From positions 62,001 through 126,000 of the forward strand of contig NZ_JAGGKT010000010.1 in NCBI RefSeq assembly GCF_017873965.1: a DNA stretch of 64,000 bases, in the 5' to 3' direction. The position numbers and the translations under genes are program-made. This DNA is from Ammoniphilus resinae (GTDB lineage Bacteria; Bacillota; Bacilli; Aneurinibacillales; RAOX-1). Each line of letters begins with the position of its first letter. Position 1 is the stretch's first letter. Below are positions 33,750 through 42,790 of the stretch, in pieces. The notes beneath the pieces are model-generated. The model was not told the origin of the DNA and did not search any database. It was given only the letters and a program-made list of their open reading frames with translations.

Positions 33750-34778
33750 ATGAGGGCTGCAATATTAAAGGAATTCGTTAAACCAATGATACTACTAGAT
33801 ATTCCGGAACCTGAACCAAAACCTGGTGAGGTTGTTATCAAGGTAAAGGCTTGTGGGATTTGTCACACAGATGTTTCCATATGGGAGGGGAAATACCCTC
33901 CTCGGAAACCTTTACCAATGGTGTTGGGACACGAATTGTCCGGTGAAGTCATTTCTGTAGGAGCAAATGTTAAAAGCATTTCCAATGGGCAACGTGTAGT
34001 TGTATATAACCTATTAACATGCGGGATTTGTGAGAATTGCAAAAATGGCCGTGAAAACTTATGTTTTTCTTTACAAACCTTAGGCATTGACACTGATGGT
34101 GCATTCAAAGAATACATTACTGTTCCTGAAAAAAACTGCCTCTATTTGCCGGAATCGGTTAGTTGGAACGAAGGAGCTGTTATAACTGATGCCGTAAGCA
34201 CTCCATTTCATGCAATTGAGAGAAGTAACATCAAAATGGGGCAAAATGTGATTATTTATGGAATTGGTGCTCTTGGATTAAACGCTGTGCAAATTGCATC
34301 GAAACTTAGAGGGGCAAATGTCATAGCAGTTGATATTACGGATGAGAAATTGGAATGGGCTAAAGAATTCGGGGCGATCCATACTATTAATTCTTTAAAA
34401 GAAAACTTGATTGAGAGCATAAAGGACCTTACAAGTGGAAGAGGGGCAGATTGCGCCTTAGAATTTGTCGGATTGGAACAAACATATCAACAAGCAATAG
34501 GTAGTGTCCGAACAGGTGGAAAGGTTACAATCGTAGGTGCTACCAGAAAACCATTTATGGTTGATCCGTATCGGTTCTTTAAAGAAGAGGTGCAACTTTC
34601 TGGATCATATGGTTATCTGCGTAGTGATCTTGAAAAAGTTTTAGAACTAGTATCTAATGGGAAACTCGATGTAAAAAAGTCGGTATCACATCAGGTAGAA
34701 CTACAATCAATAAATGAAGGATTTCAAATTGCGCAAGATCCTTTAATCCATTCGCTTAGAGTTGTAGTGTCTTTATAG
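33750..34778 (+). CDS. Zinc-dependent alcohol dehydrogenase (MDR family)
   Basis: A 342-residue medium-chain dehydrogenase. Catalytic zinc site CGICHTDVSIWEGK and GHELSGEV (Cys, His-Glu); structural zinc loop CGICENCKNGRENLC with all four Cys; NAD-binding IYGIGALGLNAVQIA and Asp at VIAVDITDEK, which favours NAD over NADP. It probably oxidises an alcohol made by the hydrolase or monooxygenase steps. It lies 11 bases after the monooxygenase gene. Confidence 0.88.
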   Translation: MRAAILKEFVKPMILLDIPEPEPKPGEVVIKVKACGICHTDVSIWEGKYPPRKPLPMVLGHELSGEVISVGANVKSISNGQRVVVYNLLTCGICENCKNGRENLCFSLQTLGIDTDGAFKEYITVPEKNCLYLPESVSWNEGAVITDAVSTPFHAIERSNIKMGQNVIIYGIGALGLNAVQIASKLRGANVIAVDITDEKLEWAKEFGAIHTINSLKENLIESIKDLTSGRGADCALEFVGLEQTYQQAIGSVRTGGKVTIVGATRKPFMVDPYRFFKEEVQLSGSYGYLRSDLEKVLELVSNGKLDVKKSVSHQVELQSINEGFQIAQDPLIHSLRVVVSL

Positions 34779-34785
34779 GAAGGGA

Positions 34786-35733
34786 GTGTTTATAATAGCT
34801 AATATTTTAGTAACAGGTGGAAGCGGATTCATAGGTAGCCATGTAGTTAGACAATTGGTGGATCGGGGTCAAAATGTTGTAGTTTATGATATGTTTCTTA
34901 GTGAAAGGTTAAATCAAGTTAAAGAGTCAATAGGATTTGTACAGGGCGATATAAGTGAATGGGATCAGTTGCTTCATGCAATTAAGCAGCACCAGGTTCA
35001 AACGATTATTCATTTAGCGTATTATCGTGATATTCAGGAACAGGAAAAGAATCCTCATAGAGCTACGAAAATAAACTGTCTAGGTTTTAATCATATTTTG
35101 GAAGCTGCTAGAATTATGGGGATTAAAAGGGTAGTATGGGCAAGTTCAACTGCCGTTTATGGATACCCTCATCTGTATAATGAACCTGTAGATGAGGATG
35201 CATTATTAAGTCCTACATCAATATACGGTGCTTGTAAGGCTTATGACGAATATTTATCGAACCATTATCGGAAAGCGTTTGGTTTGGAAACAATCGGATT
35301 AAGGCCAACGGTTGTCTATGGGGATGGTAGATGGTACCGTGGATTATCTAATTTTACTTATGATTTATTTGCATATGCTACATCAGGTAAAGAATATGTT
35401 GTTCAACACGGTGATAAACGAGTGGATTGGTTACATGTAAAAGATTGTGCAAGGGCTTTTGTTCTAGCGGCATTAGTAACAAATACGGTACACGGTATTT
35501 TCAATATTACTGGCCAAGTTGCTACATTAAGAGAAGCAACGGAAGCGATCCAACGCATTGAACCAAATGCAAGATTTGAGATTAAACCGGGTGGCAGAGA
35601 AGAGGAATATTGGCCTGCTTATTTGGATGGCACTAGAGCCAAAGATGAACTAGGCTATATACCAGAATTTGATTTATCAAAAGGGTGTAAGGATTACTTA
35701 GACATCCTGCGTGCAAGTTTCATAGAAGTTTAA
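34786..35733 (+). CDS. NAD-dependent epimerase/dehydratase (extended SDR)
   Basis: A 315-residue protein. ILVTGGSGFIGSHVVRQL binds NAD; Asp in VVYDMF fixes the ribose; ASSTAVYG gives the Ser/Thr and YGACKAYDEYL the catalytic Tyr-x3-Lys. Members act on nucleotide sugars, but many catabolic operons carry relatives working on other hydroxylated compounds. The GTG at 34786 follows AGGAAGGGA and starts 7 bases past the dehydrogenase stop. Confidence 0.85.
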   Translation: MFIIANILVTGGSGFIGSHVVRQLVDRGQNVVVYDMFLSERLNQVKESIGFVQGDISEWDQLLHAIKQHQVQTIIHLAYYRDIQEQEKNPHRATKINCLGFNHILEAARIMGIKRVVWASSTAVYGYPHLYNEPVDEDALLSPTSIYGACKAYDEYLSNHYRKAFGLETIGLRPTVVYGDGRWYRGLSNFTYDLFAYATSGKEYVVQHGDKRVDWLHVKDCARAFVLAALVTNTVHGIFNITGQVATLREATEAIQRIEPNARFEIKPGGREEEYWPAYLDGTRAKDELGYIPEFDLSKGCKDYLDILRASFIEV

Positions 35734-35758
35734 ATTTTATTTGGGGGCGGTATTATTT

Positions 35759-36826
35759 ATGTTGAAAAAAAGGGTAGCAACAATTTGTTCCGTCACTTTG
35801 ATAGCTATGACCACACTAGTTGGTTGTTCTACATCCAACCAAGCCACATCAGAAAATTCAACCTCTAATTCAGGTCAAGAAAGCGAGAGTTCTAGCAGTG
35901 AATCTAAGGTGTTCCGTTTAGCACATGTAGTGGCCCCTGATGAAAATCATCCTTACACCGTTACAGCCGAGTCTTTTAAAAAATATGTGGAGGAAAAAAC
36001 GAATGGAAAAATTAAGATAAATATTTTTCCAGGCGGACAGCTTGGCGGAGATACGGATTTACTAGAAATGGTTAGGAAAGGTACCTTAGATCTAGGTGTC
36101 ATTTCAGGTCCAGTTTTGGCAAATTATACACCTGTTCAAGCGGTATTAGACCTTCCGTGGCTTTATAATAACAATTTGGAGCTAATGCATGAAGCTTTTA
36201 CAAGTGAAATTGGACAAAAAGTTTTGGAGCGGATGTCTAAGGATGTTGGGGTTAAAGGATTAGCATATTCTTATCAAGGATTTCGCCATTTTATTACGAA
36301 CAAGCCTGTTCAGTCAATTGAAGATTTACAAGGTATGAAGTTCAGAACCCAACAAAGTCCATTACATGTTCAAATGTTTCAAACAATTGGGATGAGCCCA
36401 ACACCAATCCCTTTTCCCGAACTATACTCATCAATGCAAACAGGTGTAATAGACGGCTTTGAAACTGACCTATTCGGCTACGATACATCGAAATTTTATG
36501 AAGTCGGAAAATACGTCTCACTCTCAGGCCACTTTAATAATACTGAATTACTTTTGATGTCCAATGAAATATTCGATAAACTCTCGCCGGAAGAACAGAA
36601 AATCATTCAAGAAGGTGCTAATTTTGCCACCGAAGAAGCTTATAAGAAAAGTGTTAATTTAAGTGACGAGTACCTAGAACGTTCTAAGAAAAATGGAGCA
36701 GTGGTAACAGAGCTTGATATCAGTAAATTGAAGGAAATGGTACAACCGGTATATGATGAATGGTTGGCTAAGGATCCTTTAATAGAAGAATATGTTACAT
36801 ACGTTGAAGGGATAAAAAAGAACTAA
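35759..36826 (+). CDS. dctP: TRAP transporter substrate-binding lipoprotein, DctP type
   Basis: A 355-residue lipoprotein: signal MLKKRVATICSVTLIAMTT with lipobox LVGC, then a Ser-rich linker. DctP features: FPGGQLGGDTDLLEMVRKGTLDLG, KFRTQQSPLHVQMFQTIGMSPTPIPF (Arg clamp) and LYSSMQTGVIDGFE. It binds an organic acid for the next two genes. The ATG at 35759 follows GGGGGCGG. It is clearly different from the 9812 paralogue, so the two systems probably import different acids. Confidence 0.9.
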   Translation: MLKKRVATICSVTLIAMTTLVGCSTSNQATSENSTSNSGQESESSSSESKVFRLAHVVAPDENHPYTVTAESFKKYVEEKTNGKIKINIFPGGQLGGDTDLLEMVRKGTLDLGVISGPVLANYTPVQAVLDLPWLYNNNLELMHEAFTSEIGQKVLERMSKDVGVKGLAYSYQGFRHFITNKPVQSIEDLQGMKFRTQQSPLHVQMFQTIGMSPTPIPFPELYSSMQTGVIDGFETDLFGYDTSKFYEVGKYVSLSGHFNNTELLLMSNEIFDKLSPEEQKIIQEGANFATEEAYKKSVNLSDEYLERSKKNGAVVTELDISKLKEMVQPVYDEWLAKDPLIEEYVTYVEGIKKN

Positions 36827-36830
36827 AGGT

Positions 36831-36853
36831 ATACACCCGCTGAATAAGCGGGT
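36831..36853 (+). other. Hairpin between dctP and dctQ
   Basis: ACCCGCT pairs with AGCGGGT around GAATA. With no strong T tract it may stabilise the dctP mRNA, letting more binding protein than permease be made. Confidence 0.55.
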
Positions 36854-36885
36854 GAGAATAATTATTTCGGCGGAGAGTGATTTAT

Positions 36886-37365
36886 ATGTTATCACGATTG
36901 GCGGGATTTGTTGATTCCTTTGCAAGGAATTTCACAACGGTTATTACTATTGTAATAGTAGTGACAGTTATCATGCAGGTTTTTTGTAGATATATTTTAG
37001 GTTATTCACTGGCTTGGTCTGAAGAATTAGCTAGAAATTTACTGGTTTGGCTCGTTATGATCGGGGTAAGCACTGCATTTTATAAAGGTAACACTATTGC
37101 TGTAGAGTTTTTCAGGGAGCGCTTTCCGGAACCATTACAAGTACTTCTCATTCGAATTGAAAACCTCTTTGTAATGGCGTTTGCAGTTGTTATTGGTTAT
37201 TTTGGGTGTTTTTTTGCAATTGATAATATGGTTCAAAAAAATCCGGTAATCAATATTTCTATGGGTGTATTATACCTAGGTATTTTGATTGGATCGATTA
37301 TGATTTTTATTCAATCCTTTGTAGGTTTGTTTATGGCTAAGAAAAGAATTGAAAGTACCCAATAG
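36886..37365 (+). CDS. dctQ: TRAP transporter small permease, DctQ type
   Basis: A 159-residue protein with four hydrophobic helices. CRYILGYSLAWSEELARNLLVWLVMIG is the DctQ motif (RY...W-EE-AR). The ATG at 36886 follows CGGAGAG; an upstream GTG adds three residues. It pairs with the DctM encoded 23 bases later. Confidence 0.88.
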   Translation: MLSRLAGFVDSFARNFTTVITIVIVVTVIMQVFCRYILGYSLAWSEELARNLLVWLVMIGVSTAFYKGNTIAVEFFRERFPEPLQVLLIRIENLFVMAFAVVIGYFGCFFAIDNMVQKNPVINISMGVLYLGILIGSIMIFIQSFVGLFMAKKRIESTQ

Positions 37366-37388
37366 AACGTGAAGGAGGTCTGAATAAG

Positions 37389-38669
37389 ATGTGGGTAACC
37401 ATTTCTTCTTTTGCAGTTATACTGGCACTTGGTGTTCCAATTGCAGTTTTACTAGCATTGACTAGTATAATTTACCTTGTGAGTACTGGTCAATCTATGC
37501 TTATTGAAGTGATAGCCCAACGTGTATATAACGGTCTTGCCAATTTTAATTTACTTGCCATACCACTTTTTATTTTAGCTGGTGAACTCATGAATGCGGT
37601 TGGGATCACTCAAAAGCTTGTTAATTTCTTTAATCTCTTATTCGGCCATATAAAGGGAGGATTAGCCTATGTTAATATCTTCTCAAGTATGTGTTTTGCG
37701 GGGATATCAGGAACAGCTACATCTGATGCAGCTGCTATTGGTGGGGTTTTAATACCCGCCATGAAGAAAGAAGGGTATGACGTTCGATTTAGTGCAGCTC
37801 TTACGTCAGCGGCATCTACGATTGGACCTATTATTCCTCCAAGTATGATTATGATCCTTTATGCTGTTTTCGCGAATACTTCAGTTGCCGCACTTTTTAT
37901 AGGGGGAGTCATACCAGGTATATTAATAGGTATTTTTTTGGTTGCAACTGTTTATATTCAAGGAAGGAAGAATGCCTTTCCAAAGACTATGAAAAAAGCT
38001 TCTTTTAAAGAAGTTAGGAGAGGATTTTTAGATGCCATTCTTGCCTTTTTGATGCCACTCATTATTTTGGTGGGACTTACAACAGGTGTTTTTACAGCAA
38101 CAGAATCAGGGGCTGCAGCTGTGGCATATGCCTTAATTATTGGACTATTTATTTATCGATCAATAACACTAAAAGAAATTTATAAAATATGTATGGGTGC
38201 AGGGATTTTCTCTGCGAATATTTTAATTATTGCTGGCACAGGTTCTTTTATGGCGTGGGTATTAGCGGCTGGAATGGTCCCGCAAACCATCGCTACATCT
38301 ATTTTGGAATTTACCCAAGATCCATATTTGATACTTTTTCTAATTAATATTTTTTTATTAATAGTTGGTATGTTCATGGATACAACGGCTGCTCTCATAA
38401 TTCTGGTTCCAGTATTATTACCAATTATTCACGAAATAGGGGTTGATCCCGTTCATTTTGGTGTTGTGTTATGTTTTAACTTGATACAAGGTCTGATCAC
38501 ACCTCCTTTAGGAGTCAATCTATTTATTACCTCACAAATTGCAGGTATTAAGTTTGAAGAAATGTTAAAACCGCTTACTCCTTATCTATGTGCCAACATC
38601 ATAGTTTTATTTTTAATTACCTATATTCCACAATTAGTCACGTGGCTTCCAGATCTTTTATTAAAATAA
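37389..38669 (+). CDS. dctM: TRAP transporter large permease, DctM type
   Basis: A 426-residue polytopic protein. LGVPIAVLLALTS, NLLAIPLFILAGELM, FAGISGTATSDAAAIGG, STIGPIIPPSM and PVHFGVVLCFNL...LITPPLG mark the DctM family. A perfect AAGGAGGTCTG precedes the ATG. With dctP and dctQ it forms a complete sodium-coupled importer inside the monooxygenase operon. Confidence 0.9.
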   Translation: MWVTISSFAVILALGVPIAVLLALTSIIYLVSTGQSMLIEVIAQRVYNGLANFNLLAIPLFILAGELMNAVGITQKLVNFFNLLFGHIKGGLAYVNIFSSMCFAGISGTATSDAAAIGGVLIPAMKKEGYDVRFSAALTSAASTIGPIIPPSMIMILYAVFANTSVAALFIGGVIPGILIGIFLVATVYIQGRKNAFPKTMKKASFKEVRRGFLDAILAFLMPLIILVGLTTGVFTATESGAAAVAYALIIGLFIYRSITLKEIYKICMGAGIFSANILIIAGTGSFMAWVLAAGMVPQTIATSILEFTQDPYLILFLINIFLLIVGMFMDTTAALIILVPVLLPIIHEIGVDPVHFGVVLCFNLIQGLITPPLGVNLFITSQIAGIKFEEMLKPLTPYLCANIIVLFLITYIPQLVTWLPDLLLK

Positions 38670-38705
38670 AAGATCTCTTCGAATAATATCAAGGGGGAAA
38701 TTCAT

Positions 38706-39473
38706 TTGGATAATAAAGAGACTGTTGATAAAAAGGAAACGATCAAAAACATTGAAGTTGTTTTTGATCTTTTAGAGTACATGTCATTGAATCCTGAGGG
38801 CATAGGTATTCGCGAAGCGGGTCGTTTAACTGATACAACCAAAAGTACAATCCAAAGGATTTTTAATACTTTAGTTGAAAAAAGAATTGTAACACTAAAT
38901 CCATTAACTGAAAGATATGTCTTAGACGTTGGTATATTTAAAATCGTCGTACGCCATCAATCAGAGAATAGATTAATCCTGTCAAGTGATTCTATTCTAA
39001 AAAATTTGAGGGATCAAACGGATGAAACAGTTTGCCTACATGTTTTAGTAAATGATCAACAACTTCCAATCCTTCAATATAAAAGTACACAAGAATTGAA
39101 TTGGCACTTAATTGTTGGTAAGACATACCCCGTAAATAGTGGTGCTTCAGGAAAGATATTTTTGGCTTACATGGCACCAGCGAAATTAGATTTCCTTATG
39201 TCAACATTTGTAAAGGTAACACCTAACACAATTACGGATGTAGAGGACATATTACAATCTAATGAAACAATTCGAAAAGAAAGGTATGCTGTAAGTTTTG
39301 GTGAAATGTCACCTGGCGCGATCGGAATGGCCGTTCCTGTCCTTGATCACAATGGTGTACTTGTTGCAGTGGTGGGACTTTACGGACCGGAATTTAGAAT
39401 GAGGCCTAAGATAGATGAATTTAAAGAAAAACTTTTAAAAGCTGCAAGGGAAATCGAACAAAAATTAATATAG
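38706..39473 (+). CDS. IclR-family transcriptional regulator
   Basis: A 255-residue protein. Winged helix at residues 10-75 (LEYMSLNPEGIGIREAGRLT, STIQRIFNTLVEKRIV), then the IclR effector domain (LIVGKTYPVNSGASGKIFLAYM, AVSFGEMSPGAIGMAVPVLDHNG). Such regulators often respond to aromatic or dicarboxylic intermediates. The TTG start follows AAGGGGG. It lies within the operon between transporter and late enzymes, so it probably regulates this unit. Confidence 0.88.
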   Translation: MDNKETVDKKETIKNIEVVFDLLEYMSLNPEGIGIREAGRLTDTTKSTIQRIFNTLVEKRIVTLNPLTERYVLDVGIFKIVVRHQSENRLILSSDSILKNLRDQTDETVCLHVLVNDQQLPILQYKSTQELNWHLIVGKTYPVNSGASGKIFLAYMAPAKLDFLMSTFVKVTPNTITDVEDILQSNETIRKERYAVSFGEMSPGAIGMAVPVLDHNGVLVAVVGLYGPEFRMRPKIDEFKEKLLKAAREIEQKLI

Positions 39474-39487
39474 CAACTTCGGGAGGA

Positions 39488-40270
39488 ATGAGTATGCCAT
39501 TTAGTACAAGAGAAGGTATTTCAATTCATTATCATACTGAAGGAGTAGGGACCCCAATTATTTTTCTGCATAGTTTAGGAACTAATCATAATATTTGGGA
39601 CGATCAATTTAATGCATTTAAATCGGATTATAATGTAATTGGTTTTGATTTTAAAGGTCATGGAGAATCGGGTAAGAAACTGCCTTTCACCATTGAGAAT
39701 GCGATGTTGGATGCAAAACATATCATGGATTTACTTGAAATAAGTGAGGCTCACATTGTGGGTATCTCCCTAGGCGGACACGTTGCAATGAAATTATATG
39801 AACAAGTCCCAAATCGAGTTAAATCCCTAACATTGGCGGATACATGGGCATATGTGCCACCTCATTTAAGAGTGGAAAGAACAAACAATAGAATTGGAAG
39901 ACTTCAAAGTATAAGTATTGAACAGTTTTGTGAGGAATTGGCTGTAAGTTCTATCGCTTTAGGAGCGGAATCAAAGACTATAGAGAAGTTACGCGCACTG
40001 ATGAATTTTTCAAAGGATACCTACATAAGTGCCTGGGACGCCGTACATAGTGTAGATTTTCGTGAACTCCTCAAAACAATTCATGTACCAGTTTTAGTAA
40101 TGGTAGGCGATCAGGATAAAAGTTCTCCGTTGAGCTATGCTGAAGAAATTACCACTCAAATTGAAAAAGCTAAACTTGAAATTATTCCAAATGCAGGTCA
40201 TTTATCTCATTTGACCAATGTACCTTATTTTAATCAAAAATTAAGAGAGTTTTTGGGAGGTAATAAATAA
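39488..40270 (+). CDS. Alpha/beta hydrolase, 3-oxoadipate enol-lactonase-like
   Basis: A 260-residue protein with IIFLHSLGTNHNIWDDQ (oxyanion loop), VGISLGGHVAMKL (Ser), VGDQDKSSPL (Asp) and NAGHLSHLTN (His). The whole pattern, including GFDFKGHGESGK, resembles PcaD, which opens an enol-lactone. A second Met at 39494 fits the RBS GGGAGGA better by two codons. Its stop overlaps the next start (TAATG). Next to a tautomerase, it suggests a ring-cleavage or lactone route. Confidence 0.8.
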   Translation: MSMPFSTREGISIHYHTEGVGTPIIFLHSLGTNHNIWDDQFNAFKSDYNVIGFDFKGHGESGKKLPFTIENAMLDAKHIMDLLEISEAHIVGISLGGHVAMKLYEQVPNRVKSLTLADTWAYVPPHLRVERTNNRIGRLQSISIEQFCEELAVSSIALGAESKTIEKLRALMNFSKDTYISAWDAVHSVDFRELLKTIHVPVLVMVGDQDKSSPLSYAEEITTQIEKAKLEIIPNAGHLSHLTNVPYFNQKLREFLGGNK

Positions 40271-40446
40271 TGCCAACAATAACCGTGCAATTGAAAGAGG
40301 GACAGAGTGAAGAACAACGTACGAGAATAATTCAAGGATTAACAGATGAGTTTGTAAGATTAACAGATATTAATCCGGAAAAAGTCCACGTTATTATTGA
40401 AGAAGTAAAAAGTGGTAATTGGGGGATAGGAGGGAAAATTATTTGA
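40270..40446 (+). CDS. 4-oxalocrotonate tautomerase-like small protein
   Basis: A 58-residue protein, MPTITVQLKEGQSEEQRTRI, then TDINPEKVHVIIEEV and GNWGIGGKII. After Met removal Pro-1 would be the catalytic base; residue Arg-17-type and the WGIGG tail match the 4-OT family, which forms hexamers and shifts double bonds in enols such as 2-hydroxymuconate. It overlaps the hydrolase stop (TAATG) and its own stop overlaps the next gene (TGATG), so translation is coupled on both sides. Confidence 0.85.
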   Translation: MPTITVQLKEGQSEEQRTRIIQGLTDEFVRLTDINPEKVHVIIEEVKSGNWGIGGKII

Positions 40447-40985
40447 TGAAATTATTGGGGATTTCTGGAACAATAACTGGTTCGAAAACAGCTGCTCTAG
40501 TCAACAAGGTATTAAACGAAGTTGAAAGAAATTATCCAGACGTTCAGGTGGAGCTTCTAGATCTAAGGAATTATAAGTTAGAATTCTGCGATGGTCGACC
40601 TAATTCAGAGTACAATGCCGATACTCAAATGGTGATAGAAACGGTTAATTCGGCTGATTTCTACCTTGTAGGTACACCAATATTTCAAGCATCTATCTCA
40701 GGGGCTCTCAAGAATCTTTTTGACCTTATACCAGTTGCTACATTTCGTCAGAAGGTAATAGGGTTCGTAGCAACGGGCGGGACGTATCAACACTTTCTGG
40801 TGATAGAAAATCAGTTAAAGCCTATAGCAGGTTATTTTCGTTGTTACATTGCCCCGAGTTATGTTTATGCACATAGTGAACATTTTGATAAAAATAACGA
40901 AATAATAGACAGTGATGTAATGGAAAGAATATCAAGTTTGGCGCACGAGTTGGTCTTAATGCAACGAACTTTTAAAAAAGAATAG
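40446..40985 (+). CDS. NAD(P)H-dependent FMN reductase
   Basis: A 179-residue flavodoxin-fold protein. MKLLGISGTITGSKTAALVN is the phosphate-binding loop of the NADPH-dependent FMN reductase family (SsuE type); later VGTPIFQASISGALKNLFDL and FVATGGTYQHFL contact flavin. It should supply FMNH2 to the luciferase-like monooxygenase at 32554. It begins within the tautomerase stop (TGATG) and precedes a flavin-synthesis-like gene. Confidence 0.88.
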   Translation: MKLLGISGTITGSKTAALVNKVLNEVERNYPDVQVELLDLRNYKLEFCDGRPNSEYNADTQMVIETVNSADFYLVGTPIFQASISGALKNLFDLIPVATFRQKVIGFVATGGTYQHFLVIENQLKPIAGYFRCYIAPSYVYAHSEHFDKNNEIIDSDVMERISSLAHELVLMQRTFKKE

Positions 40986-41023
40986 TATTGAATCTTTTTA
41001 TGGAGGACGATAAGAGGTGGGGT

Positions 41024-42031
41024 ATGGGGTATCTTAAGGAGAATCAAGATCTTGGATTAAACCGCAATAACCTTTTGATTATATTTGATGACGTCCATTC
41101 CCAAGTCGGATATGCTATGGGTTTTGGGCAAGATGTGAAAACTGAACATGTGAATTTTATGATAAAAAACTGCAGGGGATTAGTCTATGTATGTATTTCA
41201 AAAGAAAGGGCCTTACAGCTAAAACTACCTCTTATGGTTGTTGAAGGAAGGTCAAACCCTCCTGTAAAAAACTTTGCTATTTCAGTAGATTACAAGAATT
41301 CTACTACTGGTATTTCAGCAATTGAACGCGTGGAAACGATTAAAGCATTCACGAATCCTAACACAAAATCGAATGATTTCAAGAAGCCAGGGCATATCTT
41401 TCCTTTGATAAGCCAGGAGAATGATTTACAAGAATATCATGGGATTACAGAAGCCGCCGTTTTCTTATCACGACTTATTACAAATGATCCGACTTCGTAT
41501 TTTTGCGAAATTTTAAATGCTTCGGGAGATGTAGCCGATCTAGAGGAAATTCAGAAGTTTGCTAAAGATCACGGCATGAAACTCTTAAAAGTAAGTGGGA
41601 TTCTTGAAAATATGTATAGGGACCCAAAATGGTTAGAGATTGTGGATAGAAGTGTTATACGAGTTTCAAATCAGGGGGTAGAGGTCTTTGAAGTTCTAAA
41701 TCATCTCTATCAGACACATCATGCCATATACTTAAAGATGGGCAGCACTTCAACAAAGGGAGTGATTTTTTATGATGAGTGTCAGCTAGGAGATCTTTTG
41801 GGATTGAAAATGAACTGTAAATGTAACAAACATTTTATTGATTTTATGAAGGAATTAGTAAATGGTCGTCTGGATTGTATTGTTTATCAACGACATTCTA
41901 AAAATTTATTCAAATCAAAAACAGATACCAATTTTGTTAAAAATCAAGTATACGAGTTTATTCTTCAACTAAGGAAATCCGAATACGGAAGAATTAAAGA
42001 AATGAAGGCTCCATTGACAACTATAATTTGA
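41024..42031 (+). CDS. RibBA-like protein with degenerate active sites
   Basis: About 335 residues. The first 200 follow the 3,4-dihydroxy-2-butanone 4-phosphate synthase fold (EHVNFMIKNCRGLVYVCIS, KNFAISVDYKNSTTGISAIERVETI), and the rest resembles GTP cyclohydrolase II (DECQLGDLLGLKMNCKC). The acidic catalytic loop (normally DDEDRENEGD) reads DDVHSQVGYAM, and the metal His of GHTEA reads GITEA. In the second domain the Cys spacing is one longer and the GRGIGL motif is missing. Normal riboflavin synthesis seems unlikely. AGAGGTGG precedes ATG 41024; TTG 40988 or ATG 41000 are possible. It may bind flavin or a pathway compound. Confidence 0.65.
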   Translation: MGYLKENQDLGLNRNNLLIIFDDVHSQVGYAMGFGQDVKTEHVNFMIKNCRGLVYVCISKERALQLKLPLMVVEGRSNPPVKNFAISVDYKNSTTGISAIERVETIKAFTNPNTKSNDFKKPGHIFPLISQENDLQEYHGITEAAVFLSRLITNDPTSYFCEILNASGDVADLEEIQKFAKDHGMKLLKVSGILENMYRDPKWLEIVDRSVIRVSNQGVEVFEVLNHLYQTHHAIYLKMGSTSTKGVIFYDECQLGDLLGLKMNCKCNKHFIDFMKELVNGRLDCIVYQRHSKNLFKSKTDTNFVKNQVYEFILQLRKSEYGRIKEMKAPLTTII

Positions 42032-42061
42032 TTTACCTAATCATCATGAGGGGTGAAGAGG

Positions 42062-42445
42062 ATGGATAAACCTATCTGCGTATTAATAGGACTGGTGGTT
42101 CGTGGGAAGAAAATTGGAAGAAAATTAGGATTTCCAACTGCCAATTTATCTATCCTATCCCCAGATCCTCATTTAAAACATGGAGTTTACGGAGTTAGGG
42201 TGAATATTGACGGAGTGGAATACTGTGGCGTGTTAAATGTTGGGGTTAGACCTTCGTTTCGCGACGGTTTAGAGGTTAGCTATGAGGTATTTATTATTAA
42301 CTTTAATAATGACATTTATAATAAAAAGATAAATGTAGAGGTTTGTTTTTATATAAGACCCGAACTTTCCTTTCCTAACAGTGGGGAACTAATAGACCAG
42401 ATCAAAAAGGATGTTAATTTTGCAAAAAGATACTTTGATTTGTAA
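42062..42445 (+). CDS. Stand-alone riboflavin kinase domain
   Basis: A 127-residue protein equal to the C-terminal half of RibF: GLVVRGKKIGRKLGFPTANL (ATP/flavin loop, PTAN), HGVYGVRVNIDG, GVLNVGVRPSF and EVCFYIRPELSFPNSGELIDQIKKD. The FAD synthetase half is absent, so it would make FMN only, the cofactor used by the monooxygenase and reductase of this operon. Separate kinases are unusual in Bacillales, where RibF is bifunctional. GAGGGG precedes ATG 42062. Confidence 0.8.
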   Translation: MDKPICVLIGLVVRGKKIGRKLGFPTANLSILSPDPHLKHGVYGVRVNIDGVEYCGVLNVGVRPSFRDGLEVSYEVFIINFNNDIYNKKINVEVCFYIRPELSFPNSGELIDQIKKDVNFAKRYFDL

Positions 42446-42468
42446 CTTAAAAAGTAAAAAGGGGTTGA

Positions 42469-42753
42469 ATGATGTTGGCACCTAAAAATATCGTCCACTG
42501 GCCGGATTTGTCATTTGTAAAATTTTGCGAAGAGACATTTGGTATTAATAGGGGGATATACAACACAATTGATCTTTGGTTTTTTAATAAGGGAGTCAAA
42601 GAGATAGTTAAGCGCAGAAATATATTATTGGGCTTTTTAAAATATTTAAGTGAACCAAACAATTCCAATGAAAAGAATCAGAAAATAAAGATCGGCAAGA
42701 AGGGGTTATCTTTTAGATTAATTGATTATTGGATAGAACAGGAAAATAGTTAA
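42469..42753 (+). CDS. Conserved-looking protein of unknown function
   Basis: A 94-residue basic protein (MMLAPKNIVHWPDLSFVKFC, NTIDLWFFNKGVKEIVKRRN, lysine-rich C-terminus). AAAAAGGGG sits 6 bases before the ATG, and it is placed between the riboflavin kinase and the MFS transporter in the same direction. No family recognised and no membrane segment. The RBS and operon position argue that it is real. Confidence 0.5.
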   Translation: MMLAPKNIVHWPDLSFVKFCEETFGINRGIYNTIDLWFFNKGVKEIVKRRNILLGFLKYLSEPNNSNEKNQKIKIGKKGLSFRLIDYWIEQENS

Positions 42754-42790
42754 AGTAAGAAGTAACAACAGGATCCGAAAGAGGTTGACT

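Noticed and set aside
42053-42061. GTG at 42053 as the riboflavin kinase start
   Set aside because: The GAGGGG site is better spaced for ATG 42062, and the extra residues are not part of the family.
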